Source: Flavobacterium fluviale (GTDB lineage: Bacteria > Bacteroidota > Bacteroidia > Flavobacteriales > Flavobacteriaceae). Taken from it: 64,000 nucleotides of DNA. The stretch is from the NCBI RefSeq assembly GCF_003312915.1, contig NZ_CP030261.1:620001-684000 (forward strand), in the 5' to 3' direction. The position numbers and the translations under genes are program-made. Of this stretch, positions 35,373-44,057 are shown one piece after another. Every line of letters starts with the position of its first letter. Positions within the stretch are counted from its first letter, which is position 1. A model generated the notes under the pieces. That model was not told the origin of the DNA, did no database searches, and saw only the letters and a list, made by a program, of their open reading frames with translations.

Positions 35373-36149
35373 TTGGAAAATATTCTTTATAAAAACACTA
35401 AGATCTCTTTTACTGATTCAGGAAAGGGAAATACAATAGTTTTTCTTCACGGCTTTCTGGAAAACAAAAAAATGTGGACAGAATATGCTGCCTTTTTTTC
35501 AGAAAAATATCGTGTTGTAACCATCGATTTATTAGGTCACGGCGAATCTGATTCTTTGGGTTACGTTCACGAAATGGAAGAAAATGCCCAAGCAGTTAAC
35601 GAAGTTTTAGAACATTTAAAAATTGAAAAAACTACAATTGTCGGACATTCGATGGGCGGTTATGTCGCTTTGGCTTTCGCCGAATTATATCCGCAGAAAA
35701 TCCAAAAATTAGTTTTACAGAATTCATCTTCTAAAGAAGATAACGCTGAGAAAAAACTAAATAGAACCCGCGCCATAAAAGCGGTAAAACAGAATTATGT
35801 TAGTTTTGTTAGTTTAGCAATCGCTAATTTATTCAGTGAAAACAATAGAACTAGATTGTCTGAAGAAATTGAAAAAGTAAAAGCTGAAGCTTTACAAACT
35901 CCTTTACAAGGAATTGTCGCGTCGCTTGAAGGAATGAAAATACGAAAAGACAGAGAATGGCTTTTAAAAGAAAACCGTTTTCCTCTTTTATTAATTTTAG
36001 GAAAAAAAGATCCAGTTTTAAATTACGAAGAAAATCTTGCACAGATAGAAGACACCACAGCAGAACTGGTTTCTTTTGAAGATGGACACATGAGCCACAT
36101 TGAAAATAAGGAAGCTTTGAAAACTGTTTTGATAGATTTCTTCGAATAA
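35373..36149 (+). CDS. alpha/beta-fold hydrolase
   Basis: A 258-residue cytosolic hydrolase. The oxyanion region is VFLHGFLENKKMW (about 19-31). The nucleophile elbow is GHSMGGY (Ser about 93), Asp is in LGKKDPVL (about 208), and the His is in EDGHMSHIEN (about 236-240). Length matches small esterase/BioH/MenH-like members; the substrate is unknown. I use TTG 35373 (LENILYKNTKISF) as the start because the promoter -7 box at 35340-35347 lies within the longer frame. The gene faces the Roadblock pair with a shared hairpin between. Confidence 0.88.
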   Translation: MENILYKNTKISFTDSGKGNTIVFLHGFLENKKMWTEYAAFFSEKYRVVTIDLLGHGESDSLGYVHEMEENAQAVNEVLEHLKIEKTTIVGHSMGGYVALAFAELYPQKIQKLVLQNSSSKEDNAEKKLNRTRAIKAVKQNYVSFVSLAIANLFSENNRTRLSEEIEKVKAEALQTPLQGIVASLEGMKIRKDREWLLKENRFPLLLILGKKDPVLNYEENLAQIEDTTAELVSFEDGHMSHIENKEALKTVLIDFFE

Positions 36150-36168
36150 TTTTAAACTTTACAAAATC

Positions 36169-36208
36169 AAAAAAGGCCATTTCCAACCGAGGTTGAAATT
36201 GCCTTTTT
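36169..36208. terminator. bidirectional terminator between the hydrolase and Roadblock-B genes
   Basis: AAAAAAGGCCATTTC-AACC / GGTTGAAATTGCC-TTTTT with minor bulges, A-run and T-run at the two ends. It serves the convergent genes on both sides. Confidence 0.75.
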
Positions 36209-36232
36209 CTCATTTTTGGGGGCAAAATGTTT

Positions 36233-36607
36233 TTATAACTTTGAAGTAATATCTTTTTTGTATTTAGATAAAGTAGCTCTTGTTAAGCCAAGGTTTGCTT
36301 TAGTTGAGTCTACAGCTAAATAGATAAAATATCTTCCGTCTTCAGAAACGTCGATAATATGTATTTGATCTGAAAGCGTAATTAAAATATCATTGATTTT
36401 TTGGTCTAATCCTAAAGCTTTAATAGCGTTTAGCTTTGCTTTAACTACTTCTAAATTGTAAGCAGATGCTAATTCTGGATCAAAATCAGGATTTACAGTT
36501 AGTGAGCAGTAAGACATTCCTGTTTCAACTTCAGTTACCGAAACAGCAATAAATCCGTTAACATTCTCTTTTAAATCGTTTTGAAAATTTTGTAAAAAAT
36601 CTGACAT
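36233..36607 (-). CDS. Roadblock/LC7-like protein B (locus 1)
   Basis: A 124-residue protein, no signal peptide. The pattern (helix 1-15, GFIAVSVTEVETGMSY hairpin, a helix DPELASAYNLEVVKAKLNAIKAL, then DILITLSDQIHIIDV-FIYLAVDSTKANLGLTRATL strands and helix) fits the Roadblock/LC7 or longin-type alpha/beta fold of small dimerising platforms for GTPases. It is over half identical to the protein at 48864-49244. It follows Roadblock-A after 22 bp in the same operon. No GTPase gene is adjacent; the partner and role are unknown. Confidence 0.75.
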   Translation of the reverse strand: MSDFLQNFQNDLKENVNGFIAVSVTEVETGMSYCSLTVNPDFDPELASAYNLEVVKAKLNAIKALGLDQKINDILITLSDQIHIIDVSEDGRYFIYLAVDSTKANLGLTRATLSKYKKDITSKL

Positions 36608-36629
36608 GTTTATAAATATTGGTTTTAAA

Positions 36630-36950
36630 TTAATTATTAAAAATAGAGTCCATTTTTCGAAGTAATAGCCCCATTTTACTTAAATCTTTAGAAAGCAACG
36701 CGATACAATTATCATCTTGATTTTTGCTTGCAACTACAATTCCGTCATTATTCTTAATCATTACTTGTTTAAGATCTCCGTTGTTAACGTCTTCAGACAT
36801 TTCGAGGCACATTTTCAAGATCATTCCGATCATCGCAGCAACATTCCCATCGTATTCTAAATTAACCGACTCGTTTAAGATTCCATCAATATTAAAACTC
36901 AATCCAGATTCTGCTCCAGTCTCTTCTACTAGTGTTTGTAAATCAATCAT
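36630..36950 (-). CDS. Roadblock/LC7-like protein A (locus 1)
   Basis: A 106-residue protein with the Roadblock/LC7 layout: N-terminal helix, GLSFNIDGILNESVNLEYDGNVAAMIGMILKMCLEMSEDV (hairpin plus long helix), LKQVMIKNNDGIVVASKNQDDNCIALLSKDLSKMGLLLRKM (strands plus end helix). The region '.G.L..S.NL.Y...IAAM...IL.M.E' is shared with the protein at 48474-48830, although the ends differ. It is the first gene of a two-gene operon with a TATCTTTG -7 box 30 bp upstream. Confidence 0.8.
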   Translation of the reverse strand: MIDLQTLVEETGAESGLSFNIDGILNESVNLEYDGNVAAMIGMILKMCLEMSEDVNNGDLKQVMIKNNDGIVVASKNQDDNCIALLSKDLSKMGLLLRKMDSIFNN

Positions 36951-36980
36951 ATTCTTTTATTTGTCATGTTTTGGAAGCGT

Positions 36981-36988
36981 CAAAGATA
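36981..36988 (-). promoter_or_regulatory. -7 promoter element of Roadblock locus 1
   Basis: TATCTTTG on the minus strand, exact TAnnTTTG, 30 bp upstream of the Roadblock-A ATG. Confidence 0.6.
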
Positions 36989-37187
36989 TTTCAATATTAA
37001 CAATTGGGCGATAAACACTTGTTAAAAAAAGAAGAGATATAAACTCCTGAATCACTTTTATTTATCGCCTAATTAATCGTCTTTTTTTGCATAAAATCTT
37101 TAAAAAAAATTAACATAAAAAACATATTATATCAAAATCGTAACATTTCATTTGATAAAACTCAATTCTAAAATTAACATTTAGAGA

Positions 37188-37222
37188 TTGTTGTACTACC
37201 CCAAAGTTTTTACATAAATTTG
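37188..37222 (+). promoter_or_regulatory. promoter of the 47-residue gene
   Basis: TTGTTG at 37188-37193 (-33) and TAAATTTG at 37215-37222 (-7) are 21 bp apart. The -7 box is 16 bp before the ATG of the small gene. Good agreement with the Bacteroidota promoter type. Confidence 0.65.
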
Positions 37223-37238
37223 CAGAAAATATATTCAA

Positions 37239-37382
37239 ATGAAAACTGTTGACGAATTACGCTTTGACCTAAATGTAAAACTGGAGAAATTTAGAAGATT
37301 TCGTATTGAAAACGGAAACATCAATACTACAAACTCTGATGGCAAAACCAAAAAAGGCTTCTTCAAAAAAATATTTAGCTAA
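37239..37382 (+). CDS. 47-residue basic protein, divergent from Roadblock locus 1
   Basis: A small ORF, ATG to TAA, coding MKTVDELRFDLNVKLEKFRR and ending KTKKGFFKKIFS. It has its own promoter (37188-37222) and its stop is followed by a hairpin. The N-terminal part is helix-forming; the end is a basic amphipathic 'KGFFKKIF' tail that could bind membrane or protein. The divergent small gene beside the second Roadblock pair (48077-48292) shares its pattern 'D.N....E.F...RI' and 'GK..KG.FK.I'. Similarity is weak but the shared context supports a real gene family. Confidence 0.6.
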   Translation: MKTVDELRFDLNVKLEKFRRFRIENGNINTTNSDGKTKKGFFKKIFS

Positions 37383-37388
37383 TAGCTT

Positions 37389-38063
37389 TTAAAAAATAGC
37401 CGAATCTGTGAGATAACCATTCTCTACAAGTTCGGCTTTTTTATTGACTTTATGCAGCTTACCTTCTTTCAACAATAATAATCCCGTTGAAATTTTCATC
37501 ACATTTTCATATTGATGATCAGTTATAATAATTCCTTTTTCTTGAGAATTTTCTTTAATTAACTGAACTATATTTTCAATCATTATGGGAGACAATCCGC
37601 TGAACGGTTCATCTAGAAGTATAAATTTTGACGAATTAAAAAGGACTAATTTTACTTGAAGATATCGCAATTCTCCATATGATAAGTTTTTAATTTTTTG
37701 TCTTAAAAGAGGTTTTACGAAATCATCTTTATAAAAAAGATCCCATTTTTGTTTAGCGACTGATAATTCAATTGTCTTTAATACGGATAAATGATTTGGA
37801 ACAAATTGATCTTGACACATATAACTAATTTCATCGACCAACTCTGAAGAATTATTCTTTGAAACTCCATCGATAAAAACACTTTTATCCGAAGCAGATA
37901 AATTACAAGAGACAATTTTTAACAATGTTGACTTACCAGAACCATTATGCCCCAGCAGACCTATTATTTCACCTGTTTCAATTTTCAAATAAATATCTGA
38001 AAGTAAAAGTTTACCACTAAACTTTTTTTGAATACCGCTAATTTCTAAGATATGTTTTTTCAA
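37389..38063 (-). CDS. ABC transporter ATP-binding protein
   Basis: A 224-residue complete ABC ATPase: Walker A GLLGHNGSGKSTLL (about 35-48), Q-loop YMCQDQFVP (about 84), signature LSYGELR (about 130), Walker B FILLDEPFSGLSP (about 150-162) and the switch His in IIITDHQYEN (about 185). The start codon is TTG at 38063, overlapping the TGA of the small membrane ORF just upstream (ATTGA), so translation is probably coupled. The permease would be the small membrane protein; substrate and direction are unknown. Its 3' end holds the hairpin that ends the convergent 47-residue gene. Confidence 0.9.
   Translation of the reverse strand: MKKHILEISGIQKKFSGKLLLSDIYLKIETGEIIGLLGHNGSGKSTLLKIVSCNLSASDKSVFIDGVSKNNSSELVDEISYMCQDQFVPNHLSVLKTIELSVAKQKWDLFYKDDFVKPLLRQKIKNLSYGELRYLQVKLVLFNSSKFILLDEPFSGLSPIMIENIVQLIKENSQEKGIIITDHQYENVMKISTGLLLLKEGKLHKVNKKAELVENGYLTDSAIF
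37398..37442. terminator. hairpin within the 3' end of the ABC gene
   Basis: AGCCGAA / TTCGGCT with T-run on the plus side (37437-37442) and on the minus side (through 37391). It can end both the 47-residue gene and the ABC gene although it lies within the ABC reading frame. Confidence 0.65.
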
Positions 38064-38386
38064 TATATTTTTTGAATAAAGATTACTCCAATTCCAAATA
38101 GAATAATGAAGAAAATATTCATTAGAAAACTATAAAAGATGAGTTTGTTTTTTGAAATTCCATTATTCGCATAAAATAAATACTCCCTTTTACGATATAG
38201 TTCCTTAAATCCAACACTAGATAAAAAACCAATTGTCGCAAGAATAAACAGAAAATAATTAACGCTTCCAAAAAGAACTGCAGGAATAGAAACAACTAAA
38301 TTTATAATTAAAGTTGTTTTATAAAACTCAAATATGTTCGAGATTTTTCTGATAAGCCGTTTAAATTTTTTCTTCGAATGGAATAT
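38060..38386 (-). CDS. small membrane protein ORF without a canonical start codon
   Basis: An open frame of 108 codons, stop TGA at 38060-38062, bounded upstream by TAA at 38387-38389. It encodes FKRLIRKISNIFEFYKTTLI followed by hydrophobic segments (VSIPAVLFG, YFLFILATIGFLSSVG, FYSFLMNIFFIILFGIGVIFI). No ATG, GTG or TTG lies before the first hydrophobic segment; candidates are ATA 38386 or ATC 38353. It overlaps the end of the AddB-like gene by 26 bp and its stop overlaps the ABC start. The steady membrane-protein coding makes it a real gene or recent fragment; a permease partner for the ABC ATPase is the likely role. Confidence 0.6.
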   Translation of the reverse strand: MFHSKKKFKRLIRKISNIFEFYKTTLIINLVVSIPAVLFGSVNYFLFILATIGFLSSVGFKELYRKREYLFYANNGISKNKLIFYSFLMNIFFIILFGIGVIFIQKIY

Positions 38387-41123
38387 TTATATCAAAAATC
38401 TCACTTAACAAATTAGCAATTTCATCCAAATAATAATTCAGTATTTCTGATGTCACAACGGCTTTTAATTCTTTATCTTCTTTAAAACCAAAAGGCAGGA
38501 AACCAGATTTAAGATTTTTAAACGAAATAATTCCAACTTCAATTGGAAGAGCTCCAGCTTCTTTCTCAAACATAAATGCATATGCCAATACCTGAATAAT
38601 TTTATCATTTTTAAGCTCCTGTGTCAATCCATTCCATGTTTTCAGGACAACATTCGATTTCTCAACTTTTCCAGTCTTATAATCGATAATTCTAATTTTC
38701 CCGTCGCGTCGTTCGATACGGTCCACATTACCTTTTATCAAAATAGGAAAAGGAAGTTTCGGATGAATAAATTCCCGTTCAAAAGTCTGCTCTAGTGCAA
38801 TAATCTGAATCGCTTCATCATTTTTAATAGATTCTAATTCCATTCTTAAAAAATTAGAAACATTTCGTTTGGCGACCTCAAAAGCCAGAAGATTTCGTCC
38901 TTTCTTAATTTCTCCTTCTTTATATACCAGTTTAAACTGCTTAAGAACTTCATCGTCCAATAATTTAAAGCAATCTGAAATATCATTTTCTGAAATAAAT
39001 TTACCAATAAATGGTTCATAGAGCGCCTTTAAAGTTTCATGAATGATAGTTCCTAAAGTATTCAAAGCTATATTTTCTTCCACTTCTTCGACTTCGCGAA
39101 TTCTCAAGACTTTCTGAAAATAAAACTCAATTGGATTTCGAATATAACTCGTTAATGCCGATGGTGAAAAACCAGTTGTCGCTATTTCCCTTAAACGCTC
39201 CATTACAGATTCCGATTTAGCAACCGAAATAGGCTCGTATGCCGTATTAGGAAGAACTGGATTATAGATATCAAAAGTTACGTTATGATTTCGCTGTTTT
39301 TCAACTTCTAACTGCGTAATAAAACGACTTCTTTCGCCAGCATCTAATCCATCGTTTTCCGTATTGTAAATTAGATATATATTTTTTGCTCTTTGTAATA
39401 AATGATAAAAATGGTACGTGTAGATCGCATCTTTTTCTTTAAAAGTCGGCAGACCTAATTCTCGTTTTACATCATACGGAATAAATGAATTCTGAGATTT
39501 TCCTGCTGGAAATTTCCCTTCATTCATTGATGTTATAATAACCGTTTCAAAATCTAAAACACGACTTTCCAAAACTCCCATAATTTGCAATCCTCTTAAC
39601 GGTTCGCCCTCAAAAGATACTTCCGCCAAATCTATAATCTGTTTATATATAGCATGAAGCGTATCAATATTATCAATATGGTGATGTTTGGAATAATAAT
39701 TTATTAGCTTGTTTATGACTTTAAAAACTCCGTAAACAAAAGCTTTTGCAATTTTTTCCTGTTCATTATCATTATTAAAATGTTCTTTTATAACAATTAA
39801 TAATGCCGAAATATTCTTTAAAACAGCAACAGAACCATTTTCCCATTTTTCGAACAACAGATTAAAAAAGTGAGAAGAAACCGGATGAAGCTCTAAAATT
39901 TTATGATGCGTAATAAAAGTATAATTGTTCTCTTTGATAATTTTTACCAACATTTGAGCATTTGCATAAGGCTCAACTAAAGGATGCGTCAAAACATCTA
40001 ATACATCTTTGTAATAAAACACATAATTGCCGCCTTTACGCGAAAGCGCATTGGTATGCATTTTAAACAACTTGGCCACTAAAATTTGAGATGGATTATT
40101 TTTACCAGAATATCCCATTGTAATATTCAAATATCCAACAGAAGAAGGAAGTGAATATAAAACAGGAATCAATAAATTCTCCTCTCCAAGTACAACCGCA
40201 ACTTTGTCTAAAGATGAGTTAGGATCATTGTTTATTAAATCTTCAATTATACTTCCCGTTAATTTTGCCTGCCCTATTGTTTTAGGAGTTCCAATTATCT
40301 GAATATTTTTTGACTGCGAAAAATCATCCACAATCCATTCAAAAATATTGGATTTATAATGCTTCCAACTCTCTTTAAAACGTCTTAAAAAAAGTCCCGC
40401 ATCATGATATGGATCATTGAGAAAGGTTTGATCTGCATCCCAATAAATTTTGGCCTGATCTAAAGCTAACAAATGCTGTACAATTTTTTCCTCTGCAGCA
40501 TTGAGAGCATTAAATCCTGCGAAAATAAAAATTCGATTACCAATAGTATTTGAAAAATGATTCAAATTGTTTACCGCTTCTCTATATACCAAACCTTGGT
40601 ATCCTATAGATTTAAACAACAAATGACTATACAAAGAATCATAATACAAAGGAAGAAGTTTCCAGAAATCAATGTAATTTTCCAGAAGTTTAGTTTTTTG
40701 ATCCACTTCTAATCCCCACTTTTTTATGTCCTCAATATCTTTCAGATAGGACAAAACATGTGAAGGATCCAAAAGATAACGATCAATTTCATTAAAATCC
40801 TGCAGAAGTGTTTTCGCCCAATTTGCAAATAACTCAAACGACTGCTGATTCTTTTTTTCAGTAATCGATAAATAAACCTCGTAAAATTCAAATAAAAGCT
40901 CAATTGAATCTATAGAACGTATTGAAGCAACATCTTGTACAAAATCTTCAATACTAGTAATTTCAGGAGCAATTATAGTTTTATCAGTTTCTTTTTTAAG
41001 CGCATCAATTAAAAAAACTTTAGCTCTTTTATTAGGAAGAATTATAGTAATTTGAGATAATTTCTCCGCATAATCTTGAATTACGACACCAGCAATTTTT
41101 TGAAGAAAAGAATTATTTATCAT
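38361..41123 (-). CDS. AddB/RexB-like helicase-nuclease with PD-(D/E)XK domain
   Basis: A 920-residue protein. The C-terminal nuclease (about 640-910) shows PSALTSYIRNPIEFYFQ, GTIIHETLKAL, a basic 'RI' strand pair with GNVDRIERRDGKIRIIDYKTGKVE (D and D-x-K triad) and AYAFMFEKEAG, the PD-(D/E)XK layout of AddB/RecB. The N-terminal part resembles an inactive helicase domain (ITIILPNKRAKVFL, no full Walker A). It likely pairs with the helicase-nuclease at 44058-47216 for recombinational repair of double-strand ends. Start is ATG 41123 (MINNSFLQKIAG), not the TTG at 41150. Confidence 0.87.
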   Translation of the reverse strand: MINNSFLQKIAGVVIQDYAEKLSQITIILPNKRAKVFLIDALKKETDKTIIAPEITSIEDFVQDVASIRSIDSIELLFEFYEVYLSITEKKNQQSFELFANWAKTLLQDFNEIDRYLLDPSHVLSYLKDIEDIKKWGLEVDQKTKLLENYIDFWKLLPLYYDSLYSHLLFKSIGYQGLVYREAVNNLNHFSNTIGNRIFIFAGFNALNAAEEKIVQHLLALDQAKIYWDADQTFLNDPYHDAGLFLRRFKESWKHYKSNIFEWIVDDFSQSKNIQIIGTPKTIGQAKLTGSIIEDLINNDPNSSLDKVAVVLGEENLLIPVLYSLPSSVGYLNITMGYSGKNNPSQILVAKLFKMHTNALSRKGGNYVFYYKDVLDVLTHPLVEPYANAQMLVKIIKENNYTFITHHKILELHPVSSHFFNLLFEKWENGSVAVLKNISALLIVIKEHFNNDNEQEKIAKAFVYGVFKVINKLINYYSKHHHIDNIDTLHAIYKQIIDLAEVSFEGEPLRGLQIMGVLESRVLDFETVIITSMNEGKFPAGKSQNSFIPYDVKRELGLPTFKEKDAIYTYHFYHLLQRAKNIYLIYNTENDGLDAGERSRFITQLEVEKQRNHNVTFDIYNPVLPNTAYEPISVAKSESVMERLREIATTGFSPSALTSYIRNPIEFYFQKVLRIREVEEVEENIALNTLGTIIHETLKALYEPFIGKFISENDISDCFKLLDDEVLKQFKLVYKEGEIKKGRNLLAFEVAKRNVSNFLRMELESIKNDEAIQIIALEQTFEREFIHPKLPFPILIKGNVDRIERRDGKIRIIDYKTGKVEKSNVVLKTWNGLTQELKNDKIIQVLAYAFMFEKEAGALPIEVGIISFKNLKSGFLPFGFKEDKELKAVVTSEILNYYLDEIANLLSEIFDINIPFEEKI

Positions 41124-41132
41124 AGTATAAAA

Positions 41133-41166
41133 ATAAAAAAAGCCATTCAATTAAGAATGGCTTTTC
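41133..41166 (-). terminator. terminator of the ompA-type gene
   Basis: AAAGCCATTC, loop TTAATT, GAATGGCTTT on the minus strand with a T-run (41131-41138). It lies 22 bp after the OmpA-protein stop and 15 bp before the AddB-like ATG, so downstream transcription needs its own promoter or read-through. Confidence 0.85.
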
Positions 41167-41186
41167 CTTTTTATTTAGAAAGTAAA

Positions 41187-42668
41187 TTAGATTTTACCTT
41201 GGTATTTAGAACCAACGTGTCTAATTTCTGTTCTTCTGTTTTGAGCTTTACCTGCAGCAGTTTTGTTACTTGCAACTGGTTGAGAAGATCCAAATCCTTT
41301 AGCTTCTAAGTTTTCTGGATTAACTCCTCTTTCAACTAAAGCGTTTAATACCGCGTTAGCTCTATCTTGAGAAAGTTTATCATTGATTTTAGCAGAACCT
41401 GTACTATCTGTATGTCCTTCAATAGAGAATTTCGCGTTTGGATAGTTTTTAAGGATTTCTTTAATAGCATCTAATCTAGCTGGAGTTTCTTTGTCACCAG
41501 TTTTGAATGTAGCTTTTCCTGAGTTGAAGTAGATTGCTCTAGCTTGAACTTTAAGATCTTCTAATGCAGCAGAAGTTACTTCTGGACATCCTCTGTTACT
41601 TGCAGGACCTGGAACTGTAGGACAGTCATCGTCTTTATCAGCAACACCATCTTTGTCAGCATCTAAGAATGGGCAACCACCGTTTTCTTTAGGACCAGCA
41701 ACTGTAGGACATTTGTCATCTTTATCAGCGATTCCGTCTCCGTCAGTATCAGGACAACCTTTTAAAGCAGCTAAACCAGCAACATCTGGACAAGCATCAT
41801 CTTTATCAGCAATTCCGTCTCCGTCAGTATCAGGACATCCGTTTAATGCAGCTAAACCAAATACATCTGGACAAGCGTCAGAAGCATCAACGATTCCGTC
41901 TCCGTCAGTGTCAGGACATCCGTTGAATTGTTTTAAACCAGCAACATCTGGACAAGCATCATCTTTGTCGTAGATTCCGTCTCCGTCAGTATCTTTACCT
42001 CCGAATTTGAAAATCAAACCTGCAGTGTGTTGGAAATGAGATGGAGTATCAATTTCTCCATTGTAATCATTTCTTCCAGGATTATCTCCTGAACCTGCAG
42101 CAACAGCCCATTTATATCTTGTAGCAAGCTCAAGACCAATTGCATCTGTAAACCAGAAAGTAATTCCAGCACCTGGATTCACAGTTCCAAAACTATCATC
42201 TCCTAAGAAAGTATAACCTCCACCAACAGATAACGAAGGATCGATTACTTTAGATTTAATTAACTCTTGGAAGCTGTATTTGATAGTAGCATCAATTCCG
42301 TAGTACATTAAATCCCCTGGATTAGTTACAACATTACCTCTTCCATCATGCCCTGGAGCAGTTGGTCTGAAATAAACAGCTTTATCGATTTTGTTTACAG
42401 ATCCTTGCAAACCAACAGAGAAACCACTACCTACATATCTATTTACACCAATGTAAGATAGAGATGGAAGAATATTCCAGTTGTCTTTTGCGTCGAATAG
42501 TTGAGAAAAGTGTTGGTCAAAGAAACCACTACCAGCTCCAGAACTAGTCCTAGTATCCACAGCATTAACCCCGAAAGAGATCGCCCATGGATTGTTACTG
42601 TCTTGCGCGTGAGCATTTAAACCCATCGCCATCAATACAGCAACTAAAAGTTTGTTAAGATGTTTCAT
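41187..42668 (-). CDS. OmpA-family outer-membrane protein with TSP3 repeats
   Basis: A 493-residue protein: signal peptide 1-21 (ending LNAHAQ), an N-terminal eight-stranded-type beta barrel (about 25-235), thrombospondin type 3 repeats (about 238-365; five or six units of '[19 protein letters not shown]', calcium binding) and an OmpA C-terminal peptidoglycan-binding domain (about 375-485, [21 protein letters not shown] and NRRTEI). It holds the outer membrane to the wall. High expression is expected: a strong-looking promoter (42706-42736) and terminator flank it. Confidence 0.95.
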   Translation of the reverse strand: MKHLNKLLVAVLMAMGLNAHAQDSNNPWAISFGVNAVDTRTSSGAGSGFFDQHFSQLFDAKDNWNILPSLSYIGVNRYVGSGFSVGLQGSVNKIDKAVYFRPTAPGHDGRGNVVTNPGDLMYYGIDATIKYSFQELIKSKVIDPSLSVGGGYTFLGDDSFGTVNPGAGITFWFTDAIGLELATRYKWAVAAGSGDNPGRNDYNGEIDTPSHFQHTAGLIFKFGGKDTDGDGIYDKDDACPDVAGLKQFNGCPDTDGDGIVDASDACPDVFGLAALNGCPDTDGDGIADKDDACPDVAGLAALKGCPDTDGDGIADKDDKCPTVAGPKENGGCPFLDADKDGVADKDDDCPTVPGPASNRGCPEVTSAALEDLKVQARAIYFNSGKATFKTGDKETPARLDAIKEILKNYPNAKFSIEGHTDSTGSAKINDKLSQDRANAVLNALVERGVNPENLEAKGFGSSQPVASNKTAAGKAQNRRTEIRHVGSKYQGKI

Positions 42669-42705
42669 ACTTAATTTTTTTAATTACAATTTAGTTAATT
42701 ACAAG

Positions 42706-42736
42706 CAAAAGTAACACCAAATTTTTTAAATACAAA
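42706..42736 (-). promoter_or_regulatory. promoter of the ompA-type gene
   Basis: On the minus strand TTTG at 42733-42736 (-33) and TACTTTTG at 42706-42713 (-7), 19-bp spacer, 38 bp upstream of the ATG. Confidence 0.7.
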
Positions 42737-42781
42737 ATGAAATGTTAAAAAAAACCTACAAAAATTTGACCAAAGTGGTAA

Positions 42782-43975
42782 TTATATAACTTTTAACATT
42801 TTACCGACAACTGTAAAGGCATTGATAGCTTTATCCAAGTGTTCTTTTTCATGCGCAGCAGACAATTGTACGCGTATTCTCGCCTTTTCTTTTGGCACTA
42901 CAGGAAAGAAAAATCCAATCACATAAATTCCTTGTTTTAAAAGCTCATTTGCCATAGTCTGCGACAATTTCGCGTCGTATAACATTACTGGAACGATAGC
43001 AGAATCTCCATCTATAATATCAAAACCAGCCTTTTTCATACCTTCTTTAAAATAGTTGGTATTCCACTCCAGTTTATCTCTCAGCGTAGTATCTTTTTCT
43101 AATAATTCAAATACTTTTATGGAAGCTCCCACAATTGCCGGAGCTAGAGAATTTGAAAATAAATACGGTCTTGATCTTTGTCGTAATAATTCTATGATTT
43201 CTTTTTTAGCCGTAGTATAACCGCCCATTGCACCACCCAGGGCTTTTCCAAGAGTTCCTGTAATAATATCAACTCTTCCCATTACTCCTTTTGCTTCAAG
43301 TGTTCCTTTTCCAGTTGCACCAATGAAGCCAGCAGCATGGCACTCATCTACCATTACCATAGCGTCATATTTATCTGCTAAATCGCAAATTTTATCTAAA
43401 GGCGCAACTAAGCCATCCATAGAAAAAACGCCATCAGTTACTATAAGTTTAAAACGAGCTCCAGCTTCATTGGCTTTAATTAACTGCTGTTCTAAATCTT
43501 CCATATTGTTATTTTCATAACGGTAACGCGCTGCTTTACATAAACGAACTCCATCAATAATCGAAGCATGATTTAAACTATCCGAAATAATTGCATCGTT
43601 TTCACCAAGCAAAGGCTCAAAAACACCTCCGTTTGCATCGAATGCAGCCGCGTATAAAATAGTATCCTCTGTACCATAAAAATCAGCAATCTTTTTTTCT
43701 AAAGTCTTGTGAATATCTTGTGTCCCGCAGATAAAACGAACAGATGACATTCCGAAACCATGAGTATCCATTGCATCTTTGGCAGCCTGCACAACTTCTG
43801 GATGAGATGAAAGTCCCAAATAGTTATTAGCACAAAAATTCAAAACTGTTTCTCCTGTTGAAATTTTAATTTCAGCACTTTGAGGAGATGTAATAATTCT
43901 CTCCTTTTTAAAAATTCCATTTTCTTCGATTGCCTGCAGCTCGCTTTGCAGATGCTCTTTAATTTTACCGTACAT
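42782..43975 (-). CDS. kbl: glycine C-acetyltransferase (2-amino-3-ketobutyrate CoA ligase)
   Basis: A 397-residue PLP enzyme of the alpha-oxoamine synthase family that splits 2-amino-3-oxobutyrate with CoA to glycine and acetyl-CoA, the second step of threonine degradation. The PLP Lys is in [15 protein letters not shown] (about 242-256). Other family motifs are [25 protein letters not shown] and [10 protein letters not shown]. Length matches Kbl (about 395-400). No threonine dehydrogenase gene is adjacent. A -7 TAATTTTG lies 38 bp upstream (44014-44021, minus). Confidence 0.95.
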   Translation of the reverse strand: MYGKIKEHLQSELQAIEENGIFKKERIITSPQSAEIKISTGETVLNFCANNYLGLSSHPEVVQAAKDAMDTHGFGMSSVRFICGTQDIHKTLEKKIADFYGTEDTILYAAAFDANGGVFEPLLGENDAIISDSLNHASIIDGVRLCKAARYRYENNNMEDLEQQLIKANEAGARFKLIVTDGVFSMDGLVAPLDKICDLADKYDAMVMVDECHAAGFIGATGKGTLEAKGVMGRVDIITGTLGKALGGAMGGYTTAKKEIIELLRQRSRPYLFSNSLAPAIVGASIKVFELLEKDTTLRDKLEWNTNYFKEGMKKAGFDIIDGDSAIVPVMLYDAKLSQTMANELLKQGIYVIGFFFPVVPKEKARIRVQLSAAHEKEHLDKAINAFTVVGKMLKVI

Positions 43976-44013
43976 TTTTTATATATTTAAAACGTTAAAA
44001 ATTAACAACTTAA

Positions 44014-44021
44014 CAAAATTA
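44014..44021 (-). promoter_or_regulatory. -7 promoter element of kbl
   Basis: TAATTTTG on the minus strand fits TAnnTTTG, 38 bp upstream of the kbl start. Confidence 0.5.
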
Positions 44022-44057
44022 AAGCTTCGTTATTTCTTTAACATCTGATTAATTTTT

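Noticed and set aside
38361..38386. Programmed frameshift joining the AddB-like protein to the small membrane ORF
   Set aside because: The overlap has an A/T-rich run but no clear slippery heptamer in the right phase, and a nuclease fused to this membrane protein makes no known sense. Independent start remains more likely.
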